In this document: one piece after another, positions 43,793-54,032 of the stretch | How the letters are laid out: each line of letters starts with the position of its first letter | How positions within the stretch are numbered: the first letter of the stretch is position 1 | DNA from: Undaria pinnatifida | Taxonomy: Eukaryota; Sar; Phaeophyceae; Laminariales; Alariaceae | Reading direction: 5' to 3' | Length of the DNA stretch: 64,000 nucleotides | Assembly: GCA_012845835.1 (NCBI GenBank) | Contig: JABAKD010000022.1 | Span: 12,531,218 to 12,595,217 of the forward strand | Notes under the pieces: generated by a model | Database searches by the model: none | Told to the model about the DNA's origin: nothing | Seen by the model: the letters and a program-made list of their open reading frames with translations, nothing else | Program-made: the position numbers and the translations under genes

Positions 43793-46700
43793 CTGAGACG
43801 CGCGGGAAGGGGCGGGGGGGGGGGGGGGGTGAAAGAGAATGCGCGGCACGTCTACACAATGAAGTCGTGCCCACCGTACCTATCTGAGCTACCTACAAGT
43901 ACGTACCGTATAACAGGCAAGATAATGCACACCACTCTGTGAGGATTTTGGGGCTATCTTTTCATCTTTTGGGGGTGAATTTCCTCCGAAAACAAGAAGG
44001 GGCGCGCGCACAAAAGCAAATAGTGGCGTTGGCACATGATACGATAGAGGTATACCTTTTTTTGGCGAATTTTTTTTTGAATGACGAGGCTCCTTAACCC
44101 AAAATCGTCGGAAAAATAAATAAATAATAGGCTACTTGTTTTTTTGCATGATTCTCGTTTTGTGTACCTCAGGCCATGAGATTTTTCATCCGGTATGAGA
44201 TGCCATTTTTTTTTTTTTGTCCAAATCTGTTTTTTTGGGGAGAGGTCTTAAGCTCTCAAATTGAAGAAGACACCAGAAAAAAAAAAGGGAGTGCACCTCG
44301 ATCGTAGAAGGCATCCGGTTGGAATTATCCCGTCGAGATCCTTCCATAAACGGATCGCTGGGCGTTCGTGTCTTCCGCGTTGTAGAGGAAGTTGGCGTAA
44401 AAACTCGTCCGGTTGGGGGGGGGGGGGGGGGAGTGTTATCTAGCGTTTTATACACGATGCCTCCGATCGGTGGGCCTACAGTACCTCCCTTGCCATTTTG
44501 GTTTTTGAGGCTTGAGACAATCTTCGACGAAACAAACGTCTTCGCGACGACCAAAGAATCGCCGTTTCTGTGCCCAAAGGTGAAATGATCGGGTGTAAAG
44601 CGATAGGTGCACTGTGCAGCCGAACCAACACCACAAATATAGGAAGTCACAAGCAGTGGCTGAGAGGGTCTCGTGGACAGTTGTATGCTTGTGTAATAAG
44701 CAACGCTATCTTTGCGCCCTCGATCTCCATGCACAGGTGAAAACAAGCTCATCATCACGCGAGAGACGATGTCCCCGAAGCCGCACAGGGCGATAAATAT
44801 ACTTCCAAACACATCTTGCTGTCGATACCGTGCTATCGCAGGGCCGCAGTTGCTTGACACAAAATAATAGGAAGGAAGGGTAGAGCAAGGGCTGGAGGTG
44901 AACTGGATCGATACCAACATCTGCAAGCATACTCTCGATCCGAACGGCAAGCGTGTAAAAGGGGTGGGGCAAGGGCAGCAGGTGGATCAGATCGATGCGA
45001 GGCCGAAAAAATAAGGCGGCAGAAGGGAGTAGAGTACCTGGCTGCATACGTACGTGTTCTTTTATTGGTTTCTCTCTTGGTCTTTCTTCTTCTTCTTCTT
45101 CTTCTTCATCTTCCTGGGATTGCTTTTATGAGTGATCGGCGTTGAAGCTTATGCTGCACATTGTCGGAGGGCGAACCTGTTGTTAGACGCGTGTTACAAT
45201 AGAGGTATTCTAAGGTATACCACCTTTTGGCTGAAACGGGTTTCTGAAAAACGGGACTCATTGCCATGCTAAAAGCCTATTAATAAAATCGTCGGAATTT
45301 CATGCTTGTTTCGCGATTTGTCCAACCTGACACCTGAACACCTCCTCCTCTCCTTTCCAACACCCCTATATTGAGCTTTTTCATACGCTTTTCGTTTTAT
45401 ACCTACCTCATGGGAGCGTTAACCGGGTAGCGATTTCCTGTTATCCGCATCAGTTTTTGGGTGAGGTATAGAGTACTTCAAGTGAGGAGCACCGCAGAAA
45501 AGAAGTTCGCCAAGGGTACGGCAGGACTTGTTACTTCTGGGTTTTGTTTTGGCAGTAACTCGGGGTCACTCGCGAGAGTGACCCCCCCCCCCTGCTCTCT
45601 TACGGTCTCGATATTTCGTGCTGTTTTAATTTCTTGGGTGTGCAATCCGCAATGAATGGAGAATGTTTGTCTAAAGCTGCGGCAATTTTAAACACCACCT
45701 GAAAAGTGTTTTTGTCGGGGCGAGGCTCAGCGTCACTCGTGACGCGTGCTACGGTAGAGGCGCAGACGCATGCTACGACACAGAGGTATCATTTTTCGTC
45801 TGAAATGGTTTTTGAATAACGGGGCTCCTTGGCACAAAAATACTATCGTCGGAAAACAAATAAATAATAAGCCATTTTTTTATTCTCGTCGTGTAACTGA
45901 GCATGGGAGTTTTCATCCGGTAGCAGTTTTATTCTCCAAATTCAGTTTTTTGGGAGAGGTCTTTAAGCTCCAAAATTGAGAAAACGCAGAAAAAAAGCGG
46001 AGCACCTCTATCGTAGCACGCGTCTTTTTTTATTTTCTGAGGTTCGTCAATTTTGGGAGCTTAAGACCTCTCCCAAAAAAACTGATCTGGGGAAAAATAA
46101 AACTGCTGCCGGACGAAAAATACCATGGCCTACTAAAAATAGGTGTACAACGAGAAGCATGCAAAAGAAAATGGCCTTTTCCCGGCGATTTTGGGTGAAG
46201 GAGCGCCTCGTCATTCAGAAAATGTTTTAGCCAAAAAGAGGTATACCTTAACAACTCTATCGTAGCACGCGTCTCATGCGAGTGATGAAAACCAGATACC
46301 GTTAGTGAAAGACGAAGTGCACCCCCCCTGCCTACCGTGGCCGTCGCTAACAGTAATGTGAAACCGTCGTTGCGCTCTCGATCCCCATGCAAAGGTTTAC
46401 AAAAGCACGACACGAAGGTTTTTTTAGAGACTGGCAAACGCGCGACGACGACACGAGGCCGTGCACCGCGAGGAACCTTCCATTGTACGGTCAATGCCGC
46501 ACAGGGACGGAGATTAGTTGTGATCGGCAATAAGTTGAGTGTAAAACCGCCAATTGACACGATGCACGTGCAGCACCAATCAAATCGTCATTATCTTTTT
46601 GTCGTCCATGAGCATGCTGAATACTGGTGTAGAAAGAGAGGAGAGGACGAGCGAGTGGCTCAAGGGGGGACAGAAGCCATGCTCGAGAGAGTTTACACCG

Positions 46701-48883
46701 AAACAAACATAGATGACCCCAAACTACAAACAAGATATGAGATCCTGGACTTCTAACCTGGGTTCTCGGGGCTCTTACACTTAAACAGCCATCGCCGATG
46801 CTTCTTGAGATTGACTCACCAAGAATCCGATGTGTATCGATCCGATTATTGGGTCGGCGGGGAATCGGTGCTCTTGGAAGAACGCGAGGAAGGAGAGGCA
46901 AAAAATCTGGGGAAATATCGTCGTCAGCAGAAAAGCGCACATGTGGGGCACCTACGCGACAAGAAACGGGCGAAGGGCAATCGGAGGTCGTAGTGCTATA
47001 AGGCTTAGTTTGGGTAAGGTAAGCTATAGCTTAACCTTTTGCAAGTGGTCAAACGGACTAATACCCCACTAATACCTTAACAAATGGCGTCGTCGACAGG
47101 ACCATGGGTTTTTTGGGTCGTGGGTTCGATCCCCACCATCCACAATAATAAACTCTTCAGATTGTCCCATGTCGAACTTGAAAAAGTACTCTCCCTGGTA
47201 TCCCCAGGAAATGAAACGGCTTGGATATTGAAAGGTCCGCCCGTATATCCGGCCGACCTGCTATCCCGCCGTTTCAGGGGGGGAGAGTATTATAAGGCTT
47301 AGTTTGGGTAAGGTAAGCTATAGGTTAACCTTTTGCGAGTGGTCAAACGGACTAATACCCCACTAATATCTTAACACTAGTGAACGATTTCCCCCCTTTC
47401 CGTTTTTGCACATGTGCTCGATGTCACAGAAAAGCTACGAGTGGAGTTCGATCGGAGGTTAGTAGAGGATCCTATTAATAGTGAGCCAGTTCAGGCTCAA
47501 GAGCACGAAATCGAACGCGCACGCCTAAGAAAGGCATCACGTACTACATTGCTTCGTTGTAAAGTGTCAGCCGCCCCTTATCTGATTTCTTGCGTTGTGT
47601 CGACCCAGCCATGTGTCGTCCTTAAATGTTCACACGTGTACGTTTGTGTCGACACCATACTATTAACATTACGAGTACAGGTGTTGACAGCCCACAAATC
47701 AACCGCCAAGCCTACGAAACAACGGCGCTTTGTATACCGTCTCGGCTCGCGCGTTCAGACTGAGCGACGGAGCATCAACAACTTCTTCCAGCATCTGAGA
47801 AAACATTCACAGCGCGCACCATTTATTTCATGTTTTCCCCTTGCATCTAAAGTAGAAGCGGTACACGTCCTTGGTCCAAACGACAAAGGTGGGGATAGTC
47901 AACATCTATCGCGCTTCGCAGTAGCAAACACTTATTATATAGTCACCATTTCTTTGATGTTTCCCTTGTATCCCAGGTAGAAGCGGTGCACCTCCGTAAT
48001 GGCCCAGACGATAAAAATCGGCGCCAGCACCGTTCTTTGGAGCGACGACTTGAACCTGTAGTTGTAAAGCTGCGGATCGCACGGATGGATGCACGAAGTC
48101 GAGGGAAGAGGTGGGCGGGTCATGAACAAACAGATCAGGACCACGTAGGTAACATGCATGTGGCATGTGGATGGATGACCACGGGCATCAACGCGGGCCT
48201 ATCCACGTTGATGCTCGGTAGGCTAGACGGCCGAATTTATGATATTTTGAGTTATCACACGGCCGAGCGCGTACCTATCCGATGGTATGGTATGGCGGTA
48301 TGGTATGGTATGGTATGGTATGGTATGGTATGGTATGGTATGGTATGGTAAACGTATATTCTAATGTTACGTATATGTAACCACTTTATGCATACAATAA
48401 CTAATACAACAGCAGGCGCTATACCGGCAAGTACTGTTTTGTTCTCGCGGCACTTAATCGAAAATTCGCTCAAAGTCACGGGCACGGCGAGTACGTACTC
48501 GAACAAAATGGATCCATACGAGGACTTGTTATTACGAGATGGAGATACGGTCCCCACATGTAGATTGTAGGTCCCACATAGTCTACTGAGGATCTGTACT
48601 CATTCATATCTTGTCGGGAATGCACACTACAGCAGTTAGCTCTGACCTTCTCGATGACCAGTCCCCCTTCCAAGATGAAGTACGCGGCCGACAGCAGGCC
48701 GTTGTAATAGATCAGGATCTGCAGGCTAAGACTCGAGCTAATCTCGCTGGCATATCTACTCCGATCTTGCACGTATCTGCTCCGATCTGGCACTAGGTTA
48801 GGGTTTTCTTGGCGAGCTTCACCGACATCGATGTCCCCGACGGTAGTGGCAACCCTTCGGTATCCCCCTCGCCGTCTGAACAT
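43661..48883 (-). CDS. TMEM17: TMEM17-like transition-zone membrane protein
   Basis: TMEM17 proteins are four-pass membrane proteins of the ciliary transition zone (B9/MKS module). Four phase-0 exons (48647-48883, 47947-48069, 46820-46951, 43661-43792) give 207 residues and a stop; the human protein has 198. Hydrophobic segments lie at about 52-73, 90-108, 124-145 and 155-178. The family signature is TEVHRFYLGYKGNIKEM (104-120) followed by VP, and SSLSLQILIYYN before the first segment. The ATG at 48883 is the first in its open frame. Residues 33-46 contain a short repeat (DRSRYVQ, DRSRYAS). The last ~14 residues fall in sequence partly repeated at 42345-42425, so the tail may be recent. TMEM216/TMEM80 are related alternatives, but the length and the LYLGY-GN motif favour TMEM17. 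Confidence 0.88.
44036..44316. mobile_element. GACGCGTGCTACG-family element, diverged copy
   Basis: The left part has TACGATAGAGGTATACC and GACGAGGCTCCTTAACCC. The interior has GGGGAGAGGTCTTAAGCTC. The right end is GTGCACCTCGATCGTAG. It is ~280 bp, like the complete copy at 45741-46024, and lies in intron 3 of TMEM17. Confidence 0.65.
45741..46024. mobile_element. Complete MITE of GACGCGTGCTACG family
   Basis: The left terminus is GACGCGTGCTACGGTAGAGG. The right terminus, reverse-complemented, is GACGCGTGCTACGATAGAGG. It is 284 bp and non-coding, with subterminal GGGGCTCCTT and ATCGTCGGAA on the left and GGGAGAGGTC on the right. Related ends occur at about 5345-5415, 6697, 15105, 21976, 27785, 42427, 44036 and 45187. 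Confidence 0.82.
46025..46273. mobile_element. Inverted, 5'-trimmed copy abutting the previous MITE
   Basis: GGGAGCTTAAGACCTCTCCC at ~46055 inverts the GGGAGAGGTCTTTAAGCTCC of 45953-45972. The far end reads CTCTATCGTAGCACGCGTC. Together with 45741-46024 it forms a large quasi-palindrome centred near 46015. Confidence 0.7.
46820..46951 (-). CDS. TMEM17: TMEM17 exon 3
   Basis: It encodes residues 121-164: VPHMCAFLLTTIFPQIFCL (third membrane segment), a short loop and HIGFL entering the fourth. The acceptor is GCGTAG and the donor TTG|GTGAGT, phase 0. Confidence 0.88.
46994..47376 (+). mobile_element. TRIM-like element: 86-bp direct repeats around a tRNA-like core
   Basis: Direct repeats at 46997-47082 and 47291-47376 differ at about 3 of 86 positions. 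They begin near TATAAGGCTTAG and end TTAACA, with TG...CA limits possible at 46994. Two bases after the left repeat comes TGGCGTCGTCGACAGG (TGG-start, primer-binding-like). Just before the right repeat is AGGGGGGGAGAG (polypurine-tract-like). Between them lie a B-box-like GTGGGTTCGATCCCCAC and sequence shared with 1-141. It has no coding capacity. It lies in intron 2 of TMEM17. Confidence 0.7.
47815..47890 (-). repeat. Degenerate copy of TMEM17 exon 2 3' end plus donor
   Basis: CACCATTTATTTCATGTTTT and AGTAGAAGCGGTACACGTCC correspond to CACCATTTCTTTGATGTTTC and GGTAGAAGCGGTGCACCTCC at 47945-47997, about 130 bp away in the following intron. Confidence 0.8.
47947..48069 (-). CDS. TMEM17: TMEM17 exon 2
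   Basis: It encodes residues 80-120 with the second membrane segment (RTVLAPIFIVWAITE) and the YLGYKGN motif. The acceptor is CCGCAG and the donor ATG|GTGACT, phase 0. Confidence 0.9.
48283..48350. repeat. (GGTAT)n microsatellite
   Basis: About 13 copies of GGTAT lie in intron 1 of TMEM17. Confidence 0.95.
48647..48883 (-). CDS. TMEM17: TMEM17 exon 1
   Basis: It encodes residues 1-79: an Arg-rich start (MFRRRGGYRR), a polar stretch, then SSLSLQILIYYNGLL (first membrane segment). The donor is AAG|GTCAGA, phase 0. The N-terminal 48 residues are not conserved, so the exact start is less certain than the rest. Confidence 0.82.
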
Positions 48884-49879
48884 CCAGCTGTGTCCGCTCT
48901 TCGACCTGTTAGTGCTCCAACAACAATAATAGATGGCCGATCGAGAATGTTCGACAACGATCGAGAAAGATGCTCACGTTTGCTCTTCATAAGTATCACG
49001 GGTGTACTGACTATCAATCACGGGTGGTATGCACGGAGGTTAAATACTCTCTGTTGTTCAGGCTTTGTACAGGGTGCTCGCAATGCTGATTGGTTGTCGC
49101 TCTACTTCTGATGTACAGCGCGAGACACGAGCTCGTACGAGTACGTACAGAGTCTGCAATGAATGGTCGTACTGATCGTTGTAGCCTGTTATACTCTGGC
49201 CAGTATGAAAATGAACGAGTTGTCGACGAAAAGACGAAAAGTCGTCGTGATTTTGTTCTGACGGTTACAAAAAAATAACTTCTTCACCAGAAAGAATTTG
49301 GAAGGAAAGAAAAAAATGTGACCGCTCGTATCGAAACCCTCCCGCCTTTGACAGTTGGGTCATTTGCTGGGGGTACTCGCCGACAACACCTGCTGCGTAG
49401 GCGCGTGTACTACTGCTCTGGCCGAAAATCGTCTGCAGACCTTAGGAGCTTGTGGTCAGGAGGGCCCTGCCTGTTAGCTATTCCGAGGCAAGGCACCGAG
49501 TGCTTGTGGTACACCAGTGTTGACTCAGGGGCTGTAAGATCGCTTTTGTTGAGCCTTCTGGTCAACAAGCTCGACAACTTTCTTCCATGTGTTGGGTTGG
49601 TGGCGAGGGAGGGAGGAGGACAAAACTAGCCCAGCTGCTGGCCATACCGGTGAGTAGAGTGAGTTGACGCTTGTTGAAGGACCGAAAGAACCAAACTTAA
49701 GGCTTGCCACCAAGGGCTGCTGTATACAGTCGTGATGTTTGCCCAAGCGATACCTGTACAGCGCTCCTCAATTTGAATGCTAAGATGCGACTGCTTGCTG
49801 TCTGTGTTCATGTTTGGGACAAAATTTCTTGGAATTACTGTTAAGTAGAGTATATATTAATAGGATTTTTTTCTGCGGC

Positions 49880-51960
49880 TACTGCTGCTGCGTTGGTACT
49901 GGCTTGTTCTTGTTGGTTCTCTGTGAGCAGTTCCACGTGGAGGAAGAGGGGGGGTGTCGCGGGATGAACAGGAGCCACCCCAGTGATGTACCCCCCGCAT
50001 TTCGCAGCTGCCGTGCTGTGGTCGTCCCAGAGGTGTGGTTAGGCTCTCAGACAAGCGATTTCATCAACGCTTCTTCAACTACATGCAGTCTAGACCATAA
50101 GGGTTGATTGCAGAGGGTGCAACTCGACTATTGGGCGACGAGACGAAACAAACCTGTGTCGGTGTCGGCTTTAGCTGGTCCTCTGTGGGTGCTCCCACAG
50201 GGCACAAGATAAAGGGTGTCGAGATGAGCAGCCGCTGCCCCGATGATGCACCCACACACCGTATGTCCCAGCTGCCGTGCTGTTGGTACTGCCGTCGCAG
50301 ATGTGGATAGGCTCTCAGCAAAGCGATGCGCAGCCGATTTTGAATAGATTCAACTCAACTATCCGTCATGAGACGGAACTTGCCTGTGTCGGTGTGAGGT
50401 TAATTTGCTCTCTGCTCTCTGTGTGAGTAGTTGCAGTTCCACAGGGCGCAAGAGGAAAGGAGTCGAGACGACCAGTTGTCCCGATGTTGGTGCACCCTCG
50501 GCATGTTCCAGCAATTTTGCGGCCACACTTCCTCTGCGCTCTAGAGGTCATTTACCTCCAACGGCGGAAGCGATATCCTCGAGACAGAAAGCCTTACCCG
50601 GCCGTAGGAATCGAACGTCCACATCGGGCGAGTGCGAGACTAGGAATAAAATGTGTTGGTGTCGGCGTGTCGCGCGTCGATTGGTCTTCTACGGGTTCGT
50701 AGCGTGTCGAGGGGAGCGTTGGTGAGACGTCCGCCCGCGGCATTGCCCAACGATGTTGTGCGGCCACTTCTAGCACGCTCTAGAGGCCATTCACTGCCAA
50801 CGGCGGAACCGTATCTACCTATTAAATCACAAAACCTGATCTACCAGGTACAATTATAGGAGCGGCTGTACGCATAAATACACATCGACATCGTAGGAAT
50901 AAAATGCGTTGGCGTCGGTGTGTCGGCTGGTCCGCTGTGGGTTCGTACTCGTAGGATAGCGTATCGAGAGATCGAGAGGAGGAACATTTGTAAGATGCCC
51001 CCCGCCGCATTGCCCAGCTGTTGTGCGGTCACCTCCGGACTACCAATAAACCTAACCCTAAGCCTAACCCTAGCGCGCTCTAGAGGCCACTCACTGCGAA
51101 CAGCGGAACCACGTACGTATAGTCTATACGTAACACAGAAAGCTTTATTACTTGGCCGTGGGAACTAAACATCGACGTCGTACGAATAACATGCGGTTGT
51201 GTCGGCGAGTCTGCGAGGTGGGTGTGGGTTTGCGGTGGTGTGTCGAGAAGAGCACTTGCAAGATGCTTCCTCCCACCGTATTGTCCAGCTGGTGCACGAT
51301 CGCTTCCTACTGCGGCTGGAAAGTAGAGGTCGCTCACTGCCAACGGCGAAACCACGTAAAAACACAAACACAAAACCTTACCTATGGCCGTAGGAAACGA
51401 ACATCGACGTCGTACTCGTTCTTTTTGTAGGAATAGAATGAGTTGGTGTCGACAGGTGTCGGTTAGTCCTACTCGTAGCGTATTGAGGGGAGCATTTGCA
51501 AGCCGCACTCGCGCCGCATTGCCCAGCCGGCATGCGGTCACTTCCTGGTGCGCTCTAGAGGTCACTCACTCACGGCGGAACCACGTACCGACACTTGAAA
51601 CAGAAAATAACCGGCCGTAGGGATTATACGCCGACATCGTACCTCGTACTCGTACAGGAATTTACTGCTTTCGTGCCGTCATGTCGGCCTCTCCGTGGGT
51701 ACGTATACTAGAGTATCGAGGGAACATTTGCAAGACGACCCCGCCCCCCCCCAGTGCCCACCTGTCGTGCAATCACCTGGTGCGCTCTAGAGGTTGCTCA
51801 CTGCCAACACCGGAACCGCGTAGTGTACCTAAAGAGAAAACCTTGCCCGGCCGCAGGCTTTAAACCTCGACATCGAATAGGCCGTACTCGTAGGAATGAA
51901 AATGCGTTGCTGCCGGCGTGTTGGTTGGTCCTCCGCAGGAAATATGCCCGCCCCTGGTAT
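49880..51960. repeat. ~235-bp satellite array
   Basis: Eight to nine diverged units are marked by GCGCTCTAGAGGTCACTCAC near 50538, 50778, 51075, 51318, 51550 and 51782. Each is followed by AACGGCGGAACCACGTA, GGCCGTAGGAA and ATGCGTTGGTGTCGGCGTGT-like blocks. The part before 50400 is older and longer-spaced. No coding function is seen. Confidence 0.88.
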
Positions 51961-53009
51961 TTGCTCGCAGTACGTTGGCCGTCGTCACGAGGCGCGCGAG
52001 CACCATGTAGTCTCCATGGGTATCTTATTTAGAGTCAGGGGCAAATTCTTACATGAAGTGCTACACTAATTTCGGTAGTAAAACTTGCTCATTATGTTTC
52101 GTGCAAGAATCGAGCCAAAATATGTCAACTCTGTATTTTTTTCTGCTACACGTATGCCCCTGCTGTGCTTCGTGTCTGGTTGGTCATCATCGCCAGGTTG
52201 ACGGCCCGCAAATTGACCTGCTGTCGCGTAGGTCTTATCATGCGTGCCAAACGTGTAGGATTAGGACTACGAAAGACATTGCTTGGGCAATTGCGCACAG
52301 TTTGCTTGGTTCAATAGCTTTTGGCCACCACCGGCATCGTCCATCGTCTTCTTGGAACGTAGAGATTAATGAACTATTCCCCCCCCACCCTCGTACTGCA
52401 GCAAAGGTGTACCCACTTTAAAGCTACTCTGCGGCAAAACCTTACCTCAGTTTCGGTCATACGCCACCAAAAGGACCGCGTGTATATCACTTGCTCCCTT
52501 CCTGAACACAAACAGCTCTCGACGTTTCCCCTTGTGTTGCCTTTTGTGTCTTGTATTCGCCCGCTTTAGTGCAGAATAGTGCAGCGCTCAACCGAAAAAA
52601 AATCCCTCCCCATACTCCCGACCCCGCAGCGCGCGAGAGTCTTCTCCGTGAAGAAGTCGTCCGGGCCCTGTCCGGGGTTCATGCCGGAGTTGACCACAGC
52701 CGCGGGCGATCCCGCCCGTGCCCATGTTTGTACTTGGACACCAACCCCTGTGAAATATGTCTCCCCTCCCCGCGATCTCTGCCCCCATTCCTGCCTTTTT
52801 GTAGCAACCATTGGACTTAGCACCCCCGAAGTCGTCGACTTGTTCTGCGTTGTGCCCAGTCCCACTATGGCGCATGCTATGTTAGGGTTATCAGCCACCC
52901 TTTCTCGTTGAAACTGTTTACTTGAGGAGCTCTCTACCTCTCACCCGAACGCCGACTTTTGATACCTATGAGAGTGTAACGCGATGAAAATTCCCGCGGC
53001 AGAGGGATA
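51961..53009. other. Spacer, nothing identified
   Basis: Overlapping frames of ~110 codons on both strands at 52566-52911 have no recognisable motif. No repeat-family match was seen except GAGGAGCTCTCTACCTCTCA near 52924, related to the CAATATC family edge. Confidence 0.4.
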
Positions 53010-53200
53010 CAGTAGGGGTCCCTCGGCGAAGCGGTGGTGTGCTGTAGAGAGCAATATGACCGCCTTGTTGGGGGAAGCTGCCTTATTGAATTCCACGTTG
53101 TGAGTGCGATTCCCTATTAATAGTCGCGCCAAGCGATTCTGACCGCATTATATGGGGATACCGCCTTACTCAGACCGCATTATTGGGGGACCGCTCCTGT
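53010..53200. repeat. Segment related to 30110-30380
   Basis: AATATGACCGCCTTGTTGGG, CGCGCCAAGCGATTCTGACC and GATACCGCCTTACTCAGACC repeat the order at 30250-30380. Confidence 0.7.
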
Positions 53201-53321
53201 GTATAGAAACAGATTGTAAATCACAAAGGGTAACCCAACGGTTTTGGGTAGTTTGTAGTCTGGTTCAGGAATCTCGTCATGCAGAAACAATTTGGCCCCT
53301 ATCATGTCATGCCGTAGCACG

Positions 53322-53412
53322 TTTCCTAAGCGCTTCCCGCGCGGTTTACTGCCGATGTTGCCCACGTTTCCTAAGCGCTTCCCGCGCGGTTTATTCCCGA
53401 TGTTGCCCGCGG
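53322..53412. repeat. 45-bp tandem duplication
   Basis: CACGTTTCCTAAGCGCTTCC and GCGCGGTTTA occur twice, 45 bp apart, with two or three differences. Confidence 0.9.
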
Positions 53413-54032
53413 TCTCAACGGGCGCAGGTCTTTTCTTCTAAATTTTTACCTCACGGTTGGCGGTATTTTATTGAACCATATGGCCAGCTCGAACAGAGTA
53501 TCTCGCGATTTGCGTTTTTTTTTAAATTGAGGTTTATCGAGCCCAAGAAGCCTTCTACTGGTTATACAGCACAACCAATAATTTGGATTCTACCTAGTGA
53601 CTGCACTATTTATGGTAGGCTAGTGGGTTGTGCTATGCATCCAACGTATTCACACCATATGGTCAGCCACGGAACTTTGGGGTCTTCTACGGGACTTCTC
53701 CGGAGCGGCAGAGGACAAATAGAGGTCTACGATCCCCCCTTAATACAGATAACGCAAGGAAAGGTTATTGAGGGGTGGATTATTTGATTCGTGCCTTTTT
53801 TAAGAAACTGTACAGCAACAAACGGGAAGATGGCAATACCATCCACCAGCCCACTATAACCCACCCACCTACCCACCCATCCACCCGCCCACCCGCCAAC
53901 CGACCCCCCCACTCCGCGCACTGTGCGTGGTAACGATGTGCAATTGCCACCAGCACTCACGCAAACCTATTGCTGCATCCCCCCCCCGCCCCCATCAAAC
54001 GTCGTCTGCTTTTGTTGCTTTAGGTGTGCTTG

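Noticed and set aside
44186-44950. 254-codon minus-strand frame in TMEM17 intron 3
   Set aside because: It runs through a MITE and homopolymer C/A tracts; no family features.
47414-47980. 188-codon plus-strand frame
   Set aside because: It is antisense to TMEM17 and includes the degenerate exon 2 copy; explained by that duplication.
52566-52911. Overlapping ~110-codon frames on both strands
   Set aside because: No recognisable domain and no way to choose a strand; left unannotated.
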